Below the pieces are notes generated by a model, which saw nothing but the letters and a program-made list of their open reading frames with translations, was not told the DNA's origin and made no database searches. Below are positions 31,250 through 39,956 of a DNA stretch of 44,218 nt, in pieces. The DNA comes from CAZISM01 sp964541895 (GTDB taxonomy: Bacteria > Zhuqueibacterota > Zhuqueibacteria > Residuimicrobiales > Residuimicrobiaceae): NCBI GenBank assembly GCA_964541895.1, contig CAZISM010000035.1:1-44218 (forward strand). The letters run 5' to 3'. A program made the translations under genes and the position numbers. Numbering within the stretch: the first letter of the stretch is position 1; each line of letters opens with the position of its first letter.

Positions 31250-31981
31250 GTGGCCCGTACCCGCCAGAAATTGTTCAGCCCGCTGTTTGGAACCTATGGT
31301 TATCTGCAGCAGTCCCGTTATCTGGGTTACGGTTTGATCACAAGTCTGCCGCTGCTGCTGCTGTATGAACTGCTGGCCTGGCAGGCGAGCAGCGGGCACC
31401 ACGTCATTTTACGCAACAAGGCGGATGTCATTTTAAAATATCCCTTGCGCGAGTTCGGCGCCGCCGGTCTCCTCATCCTGGCGCTGCCGCTCGTTCTGGC
31501 GCTGGTATATATCTACCGAAACGAATGGGGGCGGATTCGGCTGTCGGTATCCCTGTTTTTCTATCCGGTCATCGAAGGAGCCACGTATGCAGCCGTGATG
31601 GGATTGTTGCTGCATCGGCTGCTCGGTTATGTGGGATTGTCTTCGCCCTCTCTGGCGCAGGCCACGTCTCCGATCATGTTGGCCATGGGGGCCGGCGTAT
31701 ATGAAGAGCTGCTGTTTCGCGCCCTGCTGTTTCTCCTGCCGGTCGAGCTGATCCTGTTGAAATGGCAGGAACATCCCATTTATGTCTATTTTGTTATCGG
31801 CATTACGTCCTCGGTGCTGTTTGCTCTGTTTCATTATGACACCATATGGATTCGCTGGGACTATGCCGCGGTATTCCGTCTGCTGGCCGGCCTTCTCTAC
31901 TGTTTTCTCAGTGTGGCCAGAGGATTCAGCGTGGCGGTGTGGACCCATTTTCTCTATGACTTTTTTCTACTGTTCAAATAA
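31250..31981 (+). CDS. CPBP-family intramembrane metalloprotease
   Basis: A 243-residue multi-span membrane protein of the CPBP/Abi family (CAAX-processing-like and bacteriocin-immunity relatives). The three catalytic motifs are intact: EExxxR (Glu152, Glu153, Arg157 in YEELLFR), FxxxH (His195 in FALFHYD) and HxxxD (His233, Asp237 in WTHFLYD), all in predicted membrane helices. Several hydrophobic spans surround them. GTG 31250 with AGGAG four bases before is preferred to an upstream in-frame TTG at 31229. Substrate unknown; in bacteria members process peptides or anchor proteins. Followed 17 bp later by mltG. Confidence 0.88.
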   Translation: MARTRQKLFSPLFGTYGYLQQSRYLGYGLITSLPLLLLYELLAWQASSGHHVILRNKADVILKYPLREFGAAGLLILALPLVLALVYIYRNEWGRIRLSVSLFFYPVIEGATYAAVMGLLLHRLLGYVGLSSPSLAQATSPIMLAMGAGVYEELLFRALLFLLPVELILLKWQEHPIYVYFVIGITSSVLFALFHYDTIWIRWDYAAVFRLLAGLLYCFLSVARGFSVAVWTHFLYDFFLLFK

Positions 31982-31998
31982 CCGGCCGTAAAACGTAC

Positions 31999-33048
31999 AT
32001 GAAAATTATCCGTATTCCCCTGCGCCACTTTTTGGCCGCACTTGCTGTTATGGTCGTGCTGTCTACGGTTGTGCCGATTTTGTACACCTTGTACTGGCCG
32101 TTGTCCGCTGGCAGCGAAAAGGCGGATATCCGTATCCGTTTCGGGACGACCTCGGACGACATAGCCGCAGAGCTGGAACAATTGGGCATTGTCAGCAGTG
32201 CCAAGCGGTTCAAGTGGGCTCTGTTCCTCATGAACAAAAAAGCCGGTCTCCGCGCCGGTCATTTTGCCCTGCCGCTGCACAACTCCAATTATCGTGTCAT
32301 CAAAGCGCTTACCGAAGGACCGCAGATTTACACCAAAGTGACCATTCCCGAGGGATGGCGGGCGTCCAGCATAGCCCGGCAGTTTGCCCGGACCATGGAA
32401 CTGGATTCGGCGCGTTTCATGACGCTGGTGAAGGATTCGATCATGGTCCGGCGGCTGGGTATTCCGGCACCGACCCTGGAAGGATTTCTGCTTCCGGAAA
32501 CCTACATGCTCACCTATGGTATGAACGAGAAGCAGTCGGTACAGACCCTGGTTCAGCAGTTTAAAAAAACCGTGTGGGATACGTTGTACGAACGTTCGCA
32601 GGATCTTGGTTTTACCGTGCTCGAGATCATCACGCTCGCTTCGATTATTCAGGCCGAGGCCAAGCTGGACAGCGAGATGACGCTCATCTCTTCGGTGTAT
32701 CACAACCGGTTGCATGTCGGTATGCCGTTGCAGGCGGATCCCACCATTCAATATCTCCTGCCGGACGGGCCGCGGCGGCTGTTGCTGCGCGACCTGGAGA
32801 TCAATTCTCCCTACAACACCTATCTGTATCCCGGTTTGCCGCCAGGGCCCATCAACAATCCCGGACGAAAGGCGATTCTGGCCGCGTTGCATCCTGCCGA
32901 GAGTCCGTACCTTTATTTTGTGGCCGACGGCCACGGCCGCCACTATTTCTCGACCACCCTGGCGCAGCACTTGCGGGCGAAGAGAAATCTCGACATTCTG
33001 CGGCATAATCTATTGCTGGAAAAAAGGAATCTGAAACGACGTGGCTAA
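31999..33048 (+). CDS. mltG: Endolytic murein transglycosylase
   Basis: A 349-residue single-pass membrane protein. An N-terminal anchor (residues ~11-33) is followed by a LysM-like domain (IRIRFGTTSDDIAAELEQLGIV) and the YceG catalytic domain with Glu220 in LASIIQAEAK, then VYHNRL, LQADPTIQY and LYPGLPPGPINNPG. The enzyme cuts nascent peptidoglycan strands and is thought to set glycan length. Its end overlaps the helicase start by 8 bp. Length is normal. Confidence 0.96.
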   Translation: MKIIRIPLRHFLAALAVMVVLSTVVPILYTLYWPLSAGSEKADIRIRFGTTSDDIAAELEQLGIVSSAKRFKWALFLMNKKAGLRAGHFALPLHNSNYRVIKALTEGPQIYTKVTIPEGWRASSIARQFARTMELDSARFMTLVKDSIMVRRLGIPAPTLEGFLLPETYMLTYGMNEKQSVQTLVQQFKKTVWDTLYERSQDLGFTVLEIITLASIIQAEAKLDSEMTLISSVYHNRLHVGMPLQADPTIQYLLPDGPRRLLLRDLEINSPYNTYLYPGLPPGPINNPGRKAILAALHPAESPYLYFVADGHGRHYFSTTLAQHLRAKRNLDILRHNLLLEKRNLKRRG

Positions 33049-35263
33049 ATCAACCAAACCTGGTACCGCAACGCCGGATCTGAACTGGCTCACCGAGGAT
33101 CTTAACGAGGCCCAGCGCCAGGCGGTCGTGCATAGCGACGGACCGGTGCTCATTCTCGCCGGCGCCGGCTCCGGGAAAACGCGTGTGCTCACCTATCGTA
33201 TCGCCTATATACTGGCCAACGGCCTGGCCGATCCGCGCGAGATCATATCGCTGACGTTCACCAACAAAGCGGCCGGCGAAATGCGTGAACGCGTGCGCAA
33301 GCTGGTGCCGCATTTCGTTTCCGGCATGTGGATCGGAACCTTTCATTCGCTCTTTGCCCGCCTGCTCCGGCGCGAGGCCGAACGCATCGGCTTTACGTCG
33401 AATTTCACTATCTATGACGAAGACGATCAGCTCTCGCTCCTGAAAGGGCTGTTGCAGGAAATGAACCTCTCGGTGCAGCAATTTCCCCCCCGCATGATTT
33501 CATACAAGATCAGCATGTCTAAGAATCAGTTTGTGCGGCCGGATGAATTTCTGAAAACCGCAGAAACCCAGCAGGAGCTGGTCATCGGCAAGGTCTACCA
33601 GAATTACCAGCGGCGGCTCTCGGAAATGAACGCCATGGATTTCGATGATCTGCTGATCAAGCCGATCGAACTGTTTGAGCTCTTTCCCCTGGTTAAAGAG
33701 TTCTATCAGGATCGTTTTCGCTATGTGCTGGTGGACGAATACCAGGACACCAATTTCGCCCAATACATCGCCTTGCGGTTGCTGGCCGGACGGCACAAAA
33801 ACATCTGCGTGGTGGGCGACGACGATCAATCCATCTATCGCTGGCGCGGCGCGGAAATTCGCAATATTCTCGATTTTGAAAAAGACTATCCCAAATGCGC
33901 CAAATTTCGTCTCGAACAGAATTACCGTTCCGTAAAAAATATTCTCGGCGCCGCACACTCGGTGATCAAGAATAACCGGCAACGCCATGAGAAGCAGTTG
34001 TGGACCACCCGCCCCGAAGGCGAACGCGTGACCGTGTTAAAAGTGGAGGACGACCTCGACGAAGCCCGCATGGTGGTGCACAAAATCGCGCTGGAAATGC
34101 GGGCTGACAAGCGAAGTTTCAGCGACTTTGCCATCCTCTATCGCACCAACGCCCAGTCGCGCGTGCTGGAAGAAGCGTTGCGGCGGGAGCGGATCCCCTA
34201 CGTCATTGTGGGCGGCGTAAAATTCTATGAACGCAAAGAGGTCAAAGACGTGCTGGCCTATCTGCGCCTGCTCGTCAATCCGGCCGATGTGATCAGCATG
34301 CGCCGGATCATCAATTATCCCAGCCGCGGCATCGGTGACGCCTCCGTCGGTCGCATCGAGGCCTTTGCCCAGCAACGTCAGCTCAAAATTCTGGATGCGC
34401 TGGCGCTGGCCGCAGAGATAGAGGGCATCGCCGGCAAGACGGTAGAAAAAATTGTGGGCTTTAGCGGCCTGATCAGGAAATACAACGATCTGCAGGAGCG
34501 CTTGTCGCCCAAAGAACTGGCGCACAGTCTGGTGGATGAACTCGGGATTCTGCGACAATTCAAGGATGAAAACACCTTTGAATCCCTCAACCGTGCCGAA
34601 AACGTGCGCGAACTGCTGTCCGCTGTGGCCGAGTTTTGTCAGAGCAACGGCCCGGAATCGCGGCTGGAGCATTTTCTCGAGGCCGTTTCCCTCACCGCGG
34701 ACATCGACAACTATAACGAGCGCGGCAATGCAGTAACCCTGATGACATTGCACAGCGCCAAAGGCTTGGAATTCGAAGTGGTGTTCATCACCGGATTGGA
34801 GGAAGGCCTGTTCCCCATCAGCCGCAGCCTTTCCGACCAGGTGGCGTTGGAAGAGGAACGGCGGCTGTTCTACGTCGGTGCCACCCGGGCTAAAGAAAAA
34901 CTCTATCTGGCCTGGGCGCGCAGCCGTCGCAAATTCGGCGACCGCTCCACCAGCCCGGCGTCGCGGTTTATCAAGGAACTGGATGATACCTTCGTCGATA
35001 TCGAGCTGCCCTATTCCGCGCCGCCGCGGCGGGAGACCGTGCCCCGACCGGTGCGGCATACGGAAACCATGCCGGACTATGAGAATGAAAGCCAGGAAGA
35101 GGTGGAATTGCGGGTGGGGCTGCGCGTAAAGCACACTTCGTTTGGAAAAGGGACGGTGCTCAGGGTGGACAAGGCGACCGGAACGATCAAGTTGGTGGTG
35201 CTGTTTGATTTATGGGGCGAGAAAAAACTGATATTGCCGTATGCAAAATTGGAGATTTTGTAA
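33041..35263 (+). CDS. pcrA: UvrD/PcrA-type DNA helicase
   Basis: A 740-residue superfamily 1A 3'-5' helicase acting in nucleotide excision repair and replication restart. Motifs: NEAQRQAV (Q motif), AGAGSGKTRVL (Walker A), TFTNKAAGEMRERV, GTFHSLFARLLRR, VDEYQDTN (Walker B), GDDDQSIYRWRGA, LEQNYRS, and VTLMTLHSAKGLEFEVVFITGLEEGLFP, YVGATRA. The last ~50 residues (GLRVKHTSFGKGTVLRVD) are the PcrA/UvrD C-terminal Tudor-like domain that contacts RNA polymerase. The start is GTG 33041 overlapping mltG. The call between pcrA and uvrD is nominal. Confidence 0.95.
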   Translation: MAKSTKPGTATPDLNWLTEDLNEAQRQAVVHSDGPVLILAGAGSGKTRVLTYRIAYILANGLADPREIISLTFTNKAAGEMRERVRKLVPHFVSGMWIGTFHSLFARLLRREAERIGFTSNFTIYDEDDQLSLLKGLLQEMNLSVQQFPPRMISYKISMSKNQFVRPDEFLKTAETQQELVIGKVYQNYQRRLSEMNAMDFDDLLIKPIELFELFPLVKEFYQDRFRYVLVDEYQDTNFAQYIALRLLAGRHKNICVVGDDDQSIYRWRGAEIRNILDFEKDYPKCAKFRLEQNYRSVKNILGAAHSVIKNNRQRHEKQLWTTRPEGERVTVLKVEDDLDEARMVVHKIALEMRADKRSFSDFAILYRTNAQSRVLEEALRRERIPYVIVGGVKFYERKEVKDVLAYLRLLVNPADVISMRRIINYPSRGIGDASVGRIEAFAQQRQLKILDALALAAEIEGIAGKTVEKIVGFSGLIRKYNDLQERLSPKELAHSLVDELGILRQFKDENTFESLNRAENVRELLSAVAEFCQSNGPESRLEHFLEAVSLTADIDNYNERGNAVTLMTLHSAKGLEFEVVFITGLEEGLFPISRSLSDQVALEEERRLFYVGATRAKEKLYLAWARSRRKFGDRSTSPASRFIKELDDTFVDIELPYSAPPRRETVPRPVRHTETMPDYENESQEEVELRVGLRVKHTSFGKGTVLRVDKATGTIKLVVLFDLWGEKKLILPYAKLEIL

Positions 35264-35265
35264 TC

Positions 35266-38200
35266 ATGATACGACGCATCTGGATTCTTTTCTGTTTCAT
35301 CGTGCCGGTTTTTGCACAGACCGACATTATGCAGGAAGAACAGGATTACCGCTTCGCCGTGCAACTGGGCAACAAGGGCATGCACGATCTTGCGGCCTTG
35401 CAGTTTGTCAAATATGCCGGCCAATATGCCAGCAGTCCACGGGCGGCTGAAGCGCTCTTCCATGGCGCTGAATCGTTTGAGAGCAGCCGGAATCCGGAAC
35501 AGGCCCTGGAATTATATATGCAGATTGTGCTGCAATATCCGCAATCACCTTTTGTCGACCGCGCCCTGATCAATCGAGCCCGCCTGCTGGCTGCGGCCGG
35601 CAAGCCGCTGGAAGCGGCTCTGACCCTGGAACGCATCCGTCTCTTTGTGCCGCAGAGTACGCTGATTCCGACCGCTTTGCTTTCAGCCGGCCGGACCTAT
35701 CATCAGGCCGGTGACGATAAACGCGCCCTCGATGCGGTCTATGCTTTTCTGGAACAGTATCCCACGGATGCGCTGCGGCTGGACGCGCGTTACCTGTTGG
35801 CGCAGATTCGCTTCCGGCAGAAAAATCCGCAACTGGCGTTGCAGGAATTGGACCGGATCAAGGGCGAACGACTCGAAGATGCCATGGCGGTCAAAACCAA
35901 CTTGCTGACGGCGCAGGTGCTGTACGAAATGGGCAGATACCGTCGCGCCGACAGCCTGCTGCAGGCCGTGGTCACCGGTTCGGTGAAAAGCGATTCACTC
36001 GGCCGCGCCGCCTTGTACTTTAGCCGTGTGCAGCAAGGCCGTGGAGACCACAAAGGCGCCGTCGCCACGATACAGGCGTTTCTACAGAAATACCCGCACG
36101 TGGCTGAACGGTCCGCCCTGCACATCGTCGCCGCCGGCAGCCAATTCCGCCTCGGCGAGTATGCAAACGCACTCACCAGCCTGAAAAACGCAGAGCAGGA
36201 TTCCATGTCTGCCGCCGCCAGGGCTTTCCTGCTGGCGCGTCAGGCCATGACGCTCAACCGGCTGAACCAGGAGTCCGCCGCCCTGAGCAAATGGCAAGAG
36301 ATCGTAACCCGCGACACCTCGCGGGCAACAAGCGGACTGCGGCAGTTTTCCGTTTTGCAGTGCGCCCAACTGTATGGTCGACTGGGCCATCCCGCAGACG
36401 CCCTGCATCTGTTACGTCAGGCCATCGCTCAGCCGCACTACCGGCAGGCGCCGCTGTTGCTGGCTTCCGCCGATATCCGGCTGAACTATTTCAGGGATTT
36501 TTCCGGCGCACGTCGGGCCTATACCACCATTTTTGAATTATATCCCGATAGTGATGTGGTGGACGAGGCGCTGTTCGGCTTGGCGCAATGTGCCGAGGAA
36601 GAACGTTCGTTCGACGAAGCGATTGAAAGTTATGGCCATTATCTGAGCGCCTTTCGGGCGGGCGATCAGGTCGAGCAGGCCGAGAGTCGACGCTATTACC
36701 TGCAACACTTTCAGCCGGCCGGTGCAGCAGCGGTGCAGAGAGAACTGCAGCGGTTCATCGCCAGTCATATCGCGACTCAGGACAGAGTCGCTGTAGCGCA
36801 CGCGTGGGCGGTGCAGCTCATGAACGTGTTCCATGATTACGCCTCAGCTTTGTCGGTCTGGCGAACCATTTCCGACGCCTCATCGTCGCCGGAGAGCAGA
36901 ATGGATCTTCTCTACCGGCAGGGCCTTTGCCATAGCCGTCTGGCGGAAAAAGCGCTTTATGACCGCGACAGCGATGCCTTTCGCAGTCAGGCGGATTCCC
37001 TGCGTATGGTCATGGCGGACCTGCCGGTACAATCGGCCGAGTTCAGTGATCTGGCTGCGCGGTTGTTGCTGGCAGACTTGTCCAACATGGCCAAGCCGAG
37101 TGAAGGACTCGCATTGGTCGACGGCGTCGAACAGAAAGGATTGCTGCCGGCTTTTCCGGATTCGCTGCGGCAGAAAATCATCCGGCTGCAGGCGGTGAAC
37201 TGCCTGGCCGCGGCGGCTGATACCAATCGCCTTTTGCTGCAAAAGGGACTTTTTATTTGTCAAACGCTTAAAGGGACCGCTTCTGCAGCGATGGAAGCCG
37301 AAGTGTCGTTGCTGCAGGGACGTTTCTATGGTGCATTGCAAAAGCCGGATTCCAGCGTAGCCGTTTTGGAGGAGCTGGTGCAGAAACATCCGGATTATCT
37401 CAAGATACCCGACGCGTTGTGGTTGCTCGCCGGCGAGCAGGAAAAACGGGGCAAATGGGCGGAGGCCCTGACCGTGTACCAGCTCATTGCATCACAATAC
37501 CCCTACAGCCGTTTGGCGATGTCAAGCAAACTGTCCGGCGCCCGCATGTTGTATCAATTGGGGCAATTTAAAGAAGCATTGCAGGTTTTCAGTGCTCCCG
37601 CAAGCGACGGGGTGGAAGAGGAACTGGCTCTGTTTTTGACAGACGCGGCGGATCAGGACCTCGTATGGTTTCAAGCTCAAACCCAGGCCGCAGCCGGTGA
37701 TCATTACGCAGCCATGGCGGCGTATCGTGAATACCTGATCAGGAGCGCCGACGGGCCACATCGTCCGGAAGCGCTGTTTCGCCTGGCCGAGCATGCGGCC
37801 GCCCTCGGATTCAACGAGGCCGGCGTTTCGCATTATGAGGAGTTGCTCGCAGAATACCCGCAGGATGCCCTGGCGGCGACCGCCCGCAACCGGATAGCAG
37901 ATCATTACTATGACTCCGGTCAATACGAACAGGCTAAAAAGCATTACCAGCTGCTCAAAAGTGTGCCGGATCCTGAACTGCAGCGGCTGGGAGTGGTGCG
38001 GGAAATTCTCTGCGAATACAAACTCAACAATTCGGCGCGGGCGAAATCCATGGCAGAGGCTTTCAAAAAACAGTATTCGGATAAACGGGCCGAAGCTCTC
38101 TTTATGAAAGAAGAAGCGGAGGTGTATCTCAATGCCAAGGAATTTAAAATCGCCGAATCTCTGTTCAAGGATCTCAGCTCCCGTTTTAAAGAGTTGCCCG

Positions 38201-38943
38201 AATCCAGCCAGGGCGACCTGGGCCTGGCCAGACTGAATATCATTCTCAACAAAAACGAAGATGCTCTGAAAATTTTGACCGCTATCCCTGACCGGTACAA
38301 AGATCCGCAAGTGCTGGGGACCGCCTATGTGACCCTGGGCGAATTTTATTATGCCAACCAGCAGTTCGAAAACTGTATCGCCGCCGGTCGCAAGGCCATG
38401 GAGCTGCAACAGGCGCCGAGGGAACGAGCGCAGGCCCTGCAGCTGCTCATTCGTGTGTACGACGATGTGCGCATGTGGGATCGTGCCATGTCCCTGCTGC
38501 GCGAGTATTTGCACAGTTACCCCAACGCCGATGACGTGATGGCGCGCAAGGTGCAGATGGGCATCTTTCTGATCAATATGAAAGAGTACGAAAGAGCGAT
38601 CGCCCACCTGAAAGAACTCAAACCGCTGGTGGATGCCGAGACAGAGGCGGAGGTGCAGTACTGGATCGCCAAGGCCTACAACGATCGCGGGCTGGCTCAC
38701 GAGGCCATTATCGAATATCTCAAAGTGAAATATGTCTGCAAACCGACCAAGTTGCCCTGGGGGACGACGGCGTTATACGAAGCCGGTCAGGCTTATTACA
38801 AGATCGGTGATCTGGGCAAAGCGCGCTCCCTTTTTCAGGAGATTGTCCGCGAAATGGGGGCGGCCGACCAATTTGGCCGTGTCGCCAATGAACGCATTCG
38901 CGAAATCGACGAGGAATCGGCACAGCCGGGAACACGATCATGA
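35266..38943 (+). CDS. Large exported tetratricopeptide-repeat protein
   Basis: A 1225-residue protein with a signal peptide (MIRRIWILFCFIVPVFAQ) followed by almost continuous helix-turn-helix repeats from end to end. Many fit TPR spacing, for example AEALFHGAESFESSRNPEQA, DEALFGLAQCAEEERSFDEA and PEALFRLAEHAAALGFNEAG, each followed by LYPxS or YPQDA-type turns; the style resembles the YbgF/BamD-like repeats of periplasmic proteins. No catalytic domain is seen. The start at 35266 gives the signal peptide; a longer frame starting inside pcrA lacks one. Possibly a periplasmic scaffold of the cell envelope; the TPR nature is certain, the role is not. Its stop overlaps nadC by 4 bp. Confidence 0.85.
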   Translation: MIRRIWILFCFIVPVFAQTDIMQEEQDYRFAVQLGNKGMHDLAALQFVKYAGQYASSPRAAEALFHGAESFESSRNPEQALELYMQIVLQYPQSPFVDRALINRARLLAAAGKPLEAALTLERIRLFVPQSTLIPTALLSAGRTYHQAGDDKRALDAVYAFLEQYPTDALRLDARYLLAQIRFRQKNPQLALQELDRIKGERLEDAMAVKTNLLTAQVLYEMGRYRRADSLLQAVVTGSVKSDSLGRAALYFSRVQQGRGDHKGAVATIQAFLQKYPHVAERSALHIVAAGSQFRLGEYANALTSLKNAEQDSMSAAARAFLLARQAMTLNRLNQESAALSKWQEIVTRDTSRATSGLRQFSVLQCAQLYGRLGHPADALHLLRQAIAQPHYRQAPLLLASADIRLNYFRDFSGARRAYTTIFELYPDSDVVDEALFGLAQCAEEERSFDEAIESYGHYLSAFRAGDQVEQAESRRYYLQHFQPAGAAAVQRELQRFIASHIATQDRVAVAHAWAVQLMNVFHDYASALSVWRTISDASSSPESRMDLLYRQGLCHSRLAEKALYDRDSDAFRSQADSLRMVMADLPVQSAEFSDLAARLLLADLSNMAKPSEGLALVDGVEQKGLLPAFPDSLRQKIIRLQAVNCLAAAADTNRLLLQKGLFICQTLKGTASAAMEAEVSLLQGRFYGALQKPDSSVAVLEELVQKHPDYLKIPDALWLLAGEQEKRGKWAEALTVYQLIASQYPYSRLAMSSKLSGARMLYQLGQFKEALQVFSAPASDGVEEELALFLTDAADQDLVWFQAQTQAAAGDHYAAMAAYREYLIRSADGPHRPEALFRLAEHAAALGFNEAGVSHYEELLAEYPQDALAATARNRIADHYYDSGQYEQAKKHYQLLKSVPDPELQRLGVVREILCEYKLNNSARAKSMAEAFKKQYSDKRAEALFMKEEAEVYLNAKEFKIAESLFKDLSSRFKELPESSQGDLGLARLNIILNKNEDALKILTAIPDRYKDPQVLGTAYVTLGEFYYANQQFENCIAAGRKAMELQQAPRERAQALQLLIRVYDDVRMWDRAMSLLREYLHSYPNADDVMARKVQMGIFLINMKEYERAIAHLKELKPLVDAETEAEVQYWIAKAYNDRGLAHEAIIEYLKVKYVCKPTKLPWGTTALYEAGQAYYKIGDLGKARSLFQEIVREMGAADQFGRVANERIREIDEESAQPGTRS

Positions 38944-39800
38944 TGGATGGTCTGCTGAAGCAGGAGCTCGTCTCCTTGATCGCCAGAGCCGGGGCGGAGG
39001 ATCTGGCGCAGGCGGGCGACATCACCTCCGCCGCCATTTTCCCTGCTGAACAGAGAAATCGCGCCGTCCTGGTGGCCCGTCAGCAAGGCATCGTCTGTGG
39101 TATTGACATCGGGGCGCTGGTACTGCATCAGTTCGGCGCCGACGCCGATATGCAGGTTTCGCTCCGGGACGGCAGCGCCGTAGAAAAGGGCGAAACGGTG
39201 GCGGAGCTGCAAGGGAGCACCATCGATCTGCTGCGCTGCGAACGAACGATATTAAATTTCATGGGACGACTCTCCGGCATCGCCACAACAACCTCGCATT
39301 TTGTACACGCCGTCAAACATACCCGTGCCCGCATTCTGGACACTCGCAAAACCACGCCGGGCTGGCGACATCTGGAGAAATATGCCGTGCGCTGCGGCGG
39401 CGGAGAGAATCACCGCATGGGGCTGTATGATATGTTTCTCATCAAAGATAACCATATCGCCGCGGCCGGCAGCATCACGGCAGCGGTGAGCGGCTGCCGA
39501 TCCTACTCGCGGGCGCGACGGCTGCAGGCCGCCATTGAAGTGGAGGCGAAATCCATCGCCGAGGTGGAGGAAGCGCTGGCTTTGCAGGTGGATCGGATCA
39601 TGCTGGATAACATGTCGCCGGCCATGATGAAGAACTGCGTAGAGCTGGTAAACCACCGCATTGCGCTGGAAGCATCCGGCGGCGTTGCGCTGGAGACGGT
39701 CAGCGCCATTGCCGAAACCGGTGTTGATTACATTTCGATCGGCGCCCTTACCCATTCCAGCCGCGTGCTGGACCTCTCCATGGAAATCATCCCCGATTGA
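38940..39800 (+). CDS. nadC: Quinolinate phosphoribosyltransferase
   Basis: A 286-residue enzyme of de novo NAD synthesis, converting quinolinate and PRPP to nicotinate mononucleotide. Motifs: AGDITSAAIFP, ERTILNFMGRLSGIAT, ARILDTRKTTPGWRHLEKYAVRCGGGENHR, FLIKDNHI, IEVEAKSIAE, IMLDNMSP, ASGGV and SIGALTHSS. ATG 38940 overlaps the TPR gene stop. nadA and nadB are not in the window. Confidence 0.97.
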   Translation: MMDGLLKQELVSLIARAGAEDLAQAGDITSAAIFPAEQRNRAVLVARQQGIVCGIDIGALVLHQFGADADMQVSLRDGSAVEKGETVAELQGSTIDLLRCERTILNFMGRLSGIATTTSHFVHAVKHTRARILDTRKTTPGWRHLEKYAVRCGGGENHRMGLYDMFLIKDNHIAAAGSITAAVSGCRSYSRARRLQAAIEVEAKSIAEVEEALALQVDRIMLDNMSPAMMKNCVELVNHRIALEASGGVALETVSAIAETGVDYISIGALTHSSRVLDLSMEIIPD

Positions 39801-39821
39801 TCTCTGGCTCGCCTTTGTCCC

Positions 39822-39833
39822 TTGTCCGGACAA
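39822..39833. promoter_or_regulatory. 12-bp perfect palindrome upstream of the ClpX-like gene
   Basis: TTGTCCGGACAA at 39822-39833 is a perfect palindrome in the 156-bp gap between nadC and the ClpX-like gene. Its first half is also a possible -35 (TTGTCC), with TATTTG 17 bases later. It may be an operator, but the factor is unknown. Confidence 0.35.
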
Positions 39834-39871
39834 TCTGATTTAACTATTTGATATTGTTATGATAAATCTAG

Positions 39872-39891
39872 GCAGGCCTTTGCCGGAAGCC
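39872..39891 (+). repeat. 20-bp dispersed intergenic repeat, copy 2
   Basis: GCAGGCCTTTGCCGGAAGCC, differing at one position from the copy at 31036-31055. It lies 65 bp upstream of the ClpX-like start, inside the presumed 5' untranslated region. Confidence 0.4.
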
Positions 39892-39956
39892 GGGCGAATG
39901 GAACAAATAAAGTCGAATATTTGTTAAAGAGGCAAATGTCTATGAGCAGGAGAATC

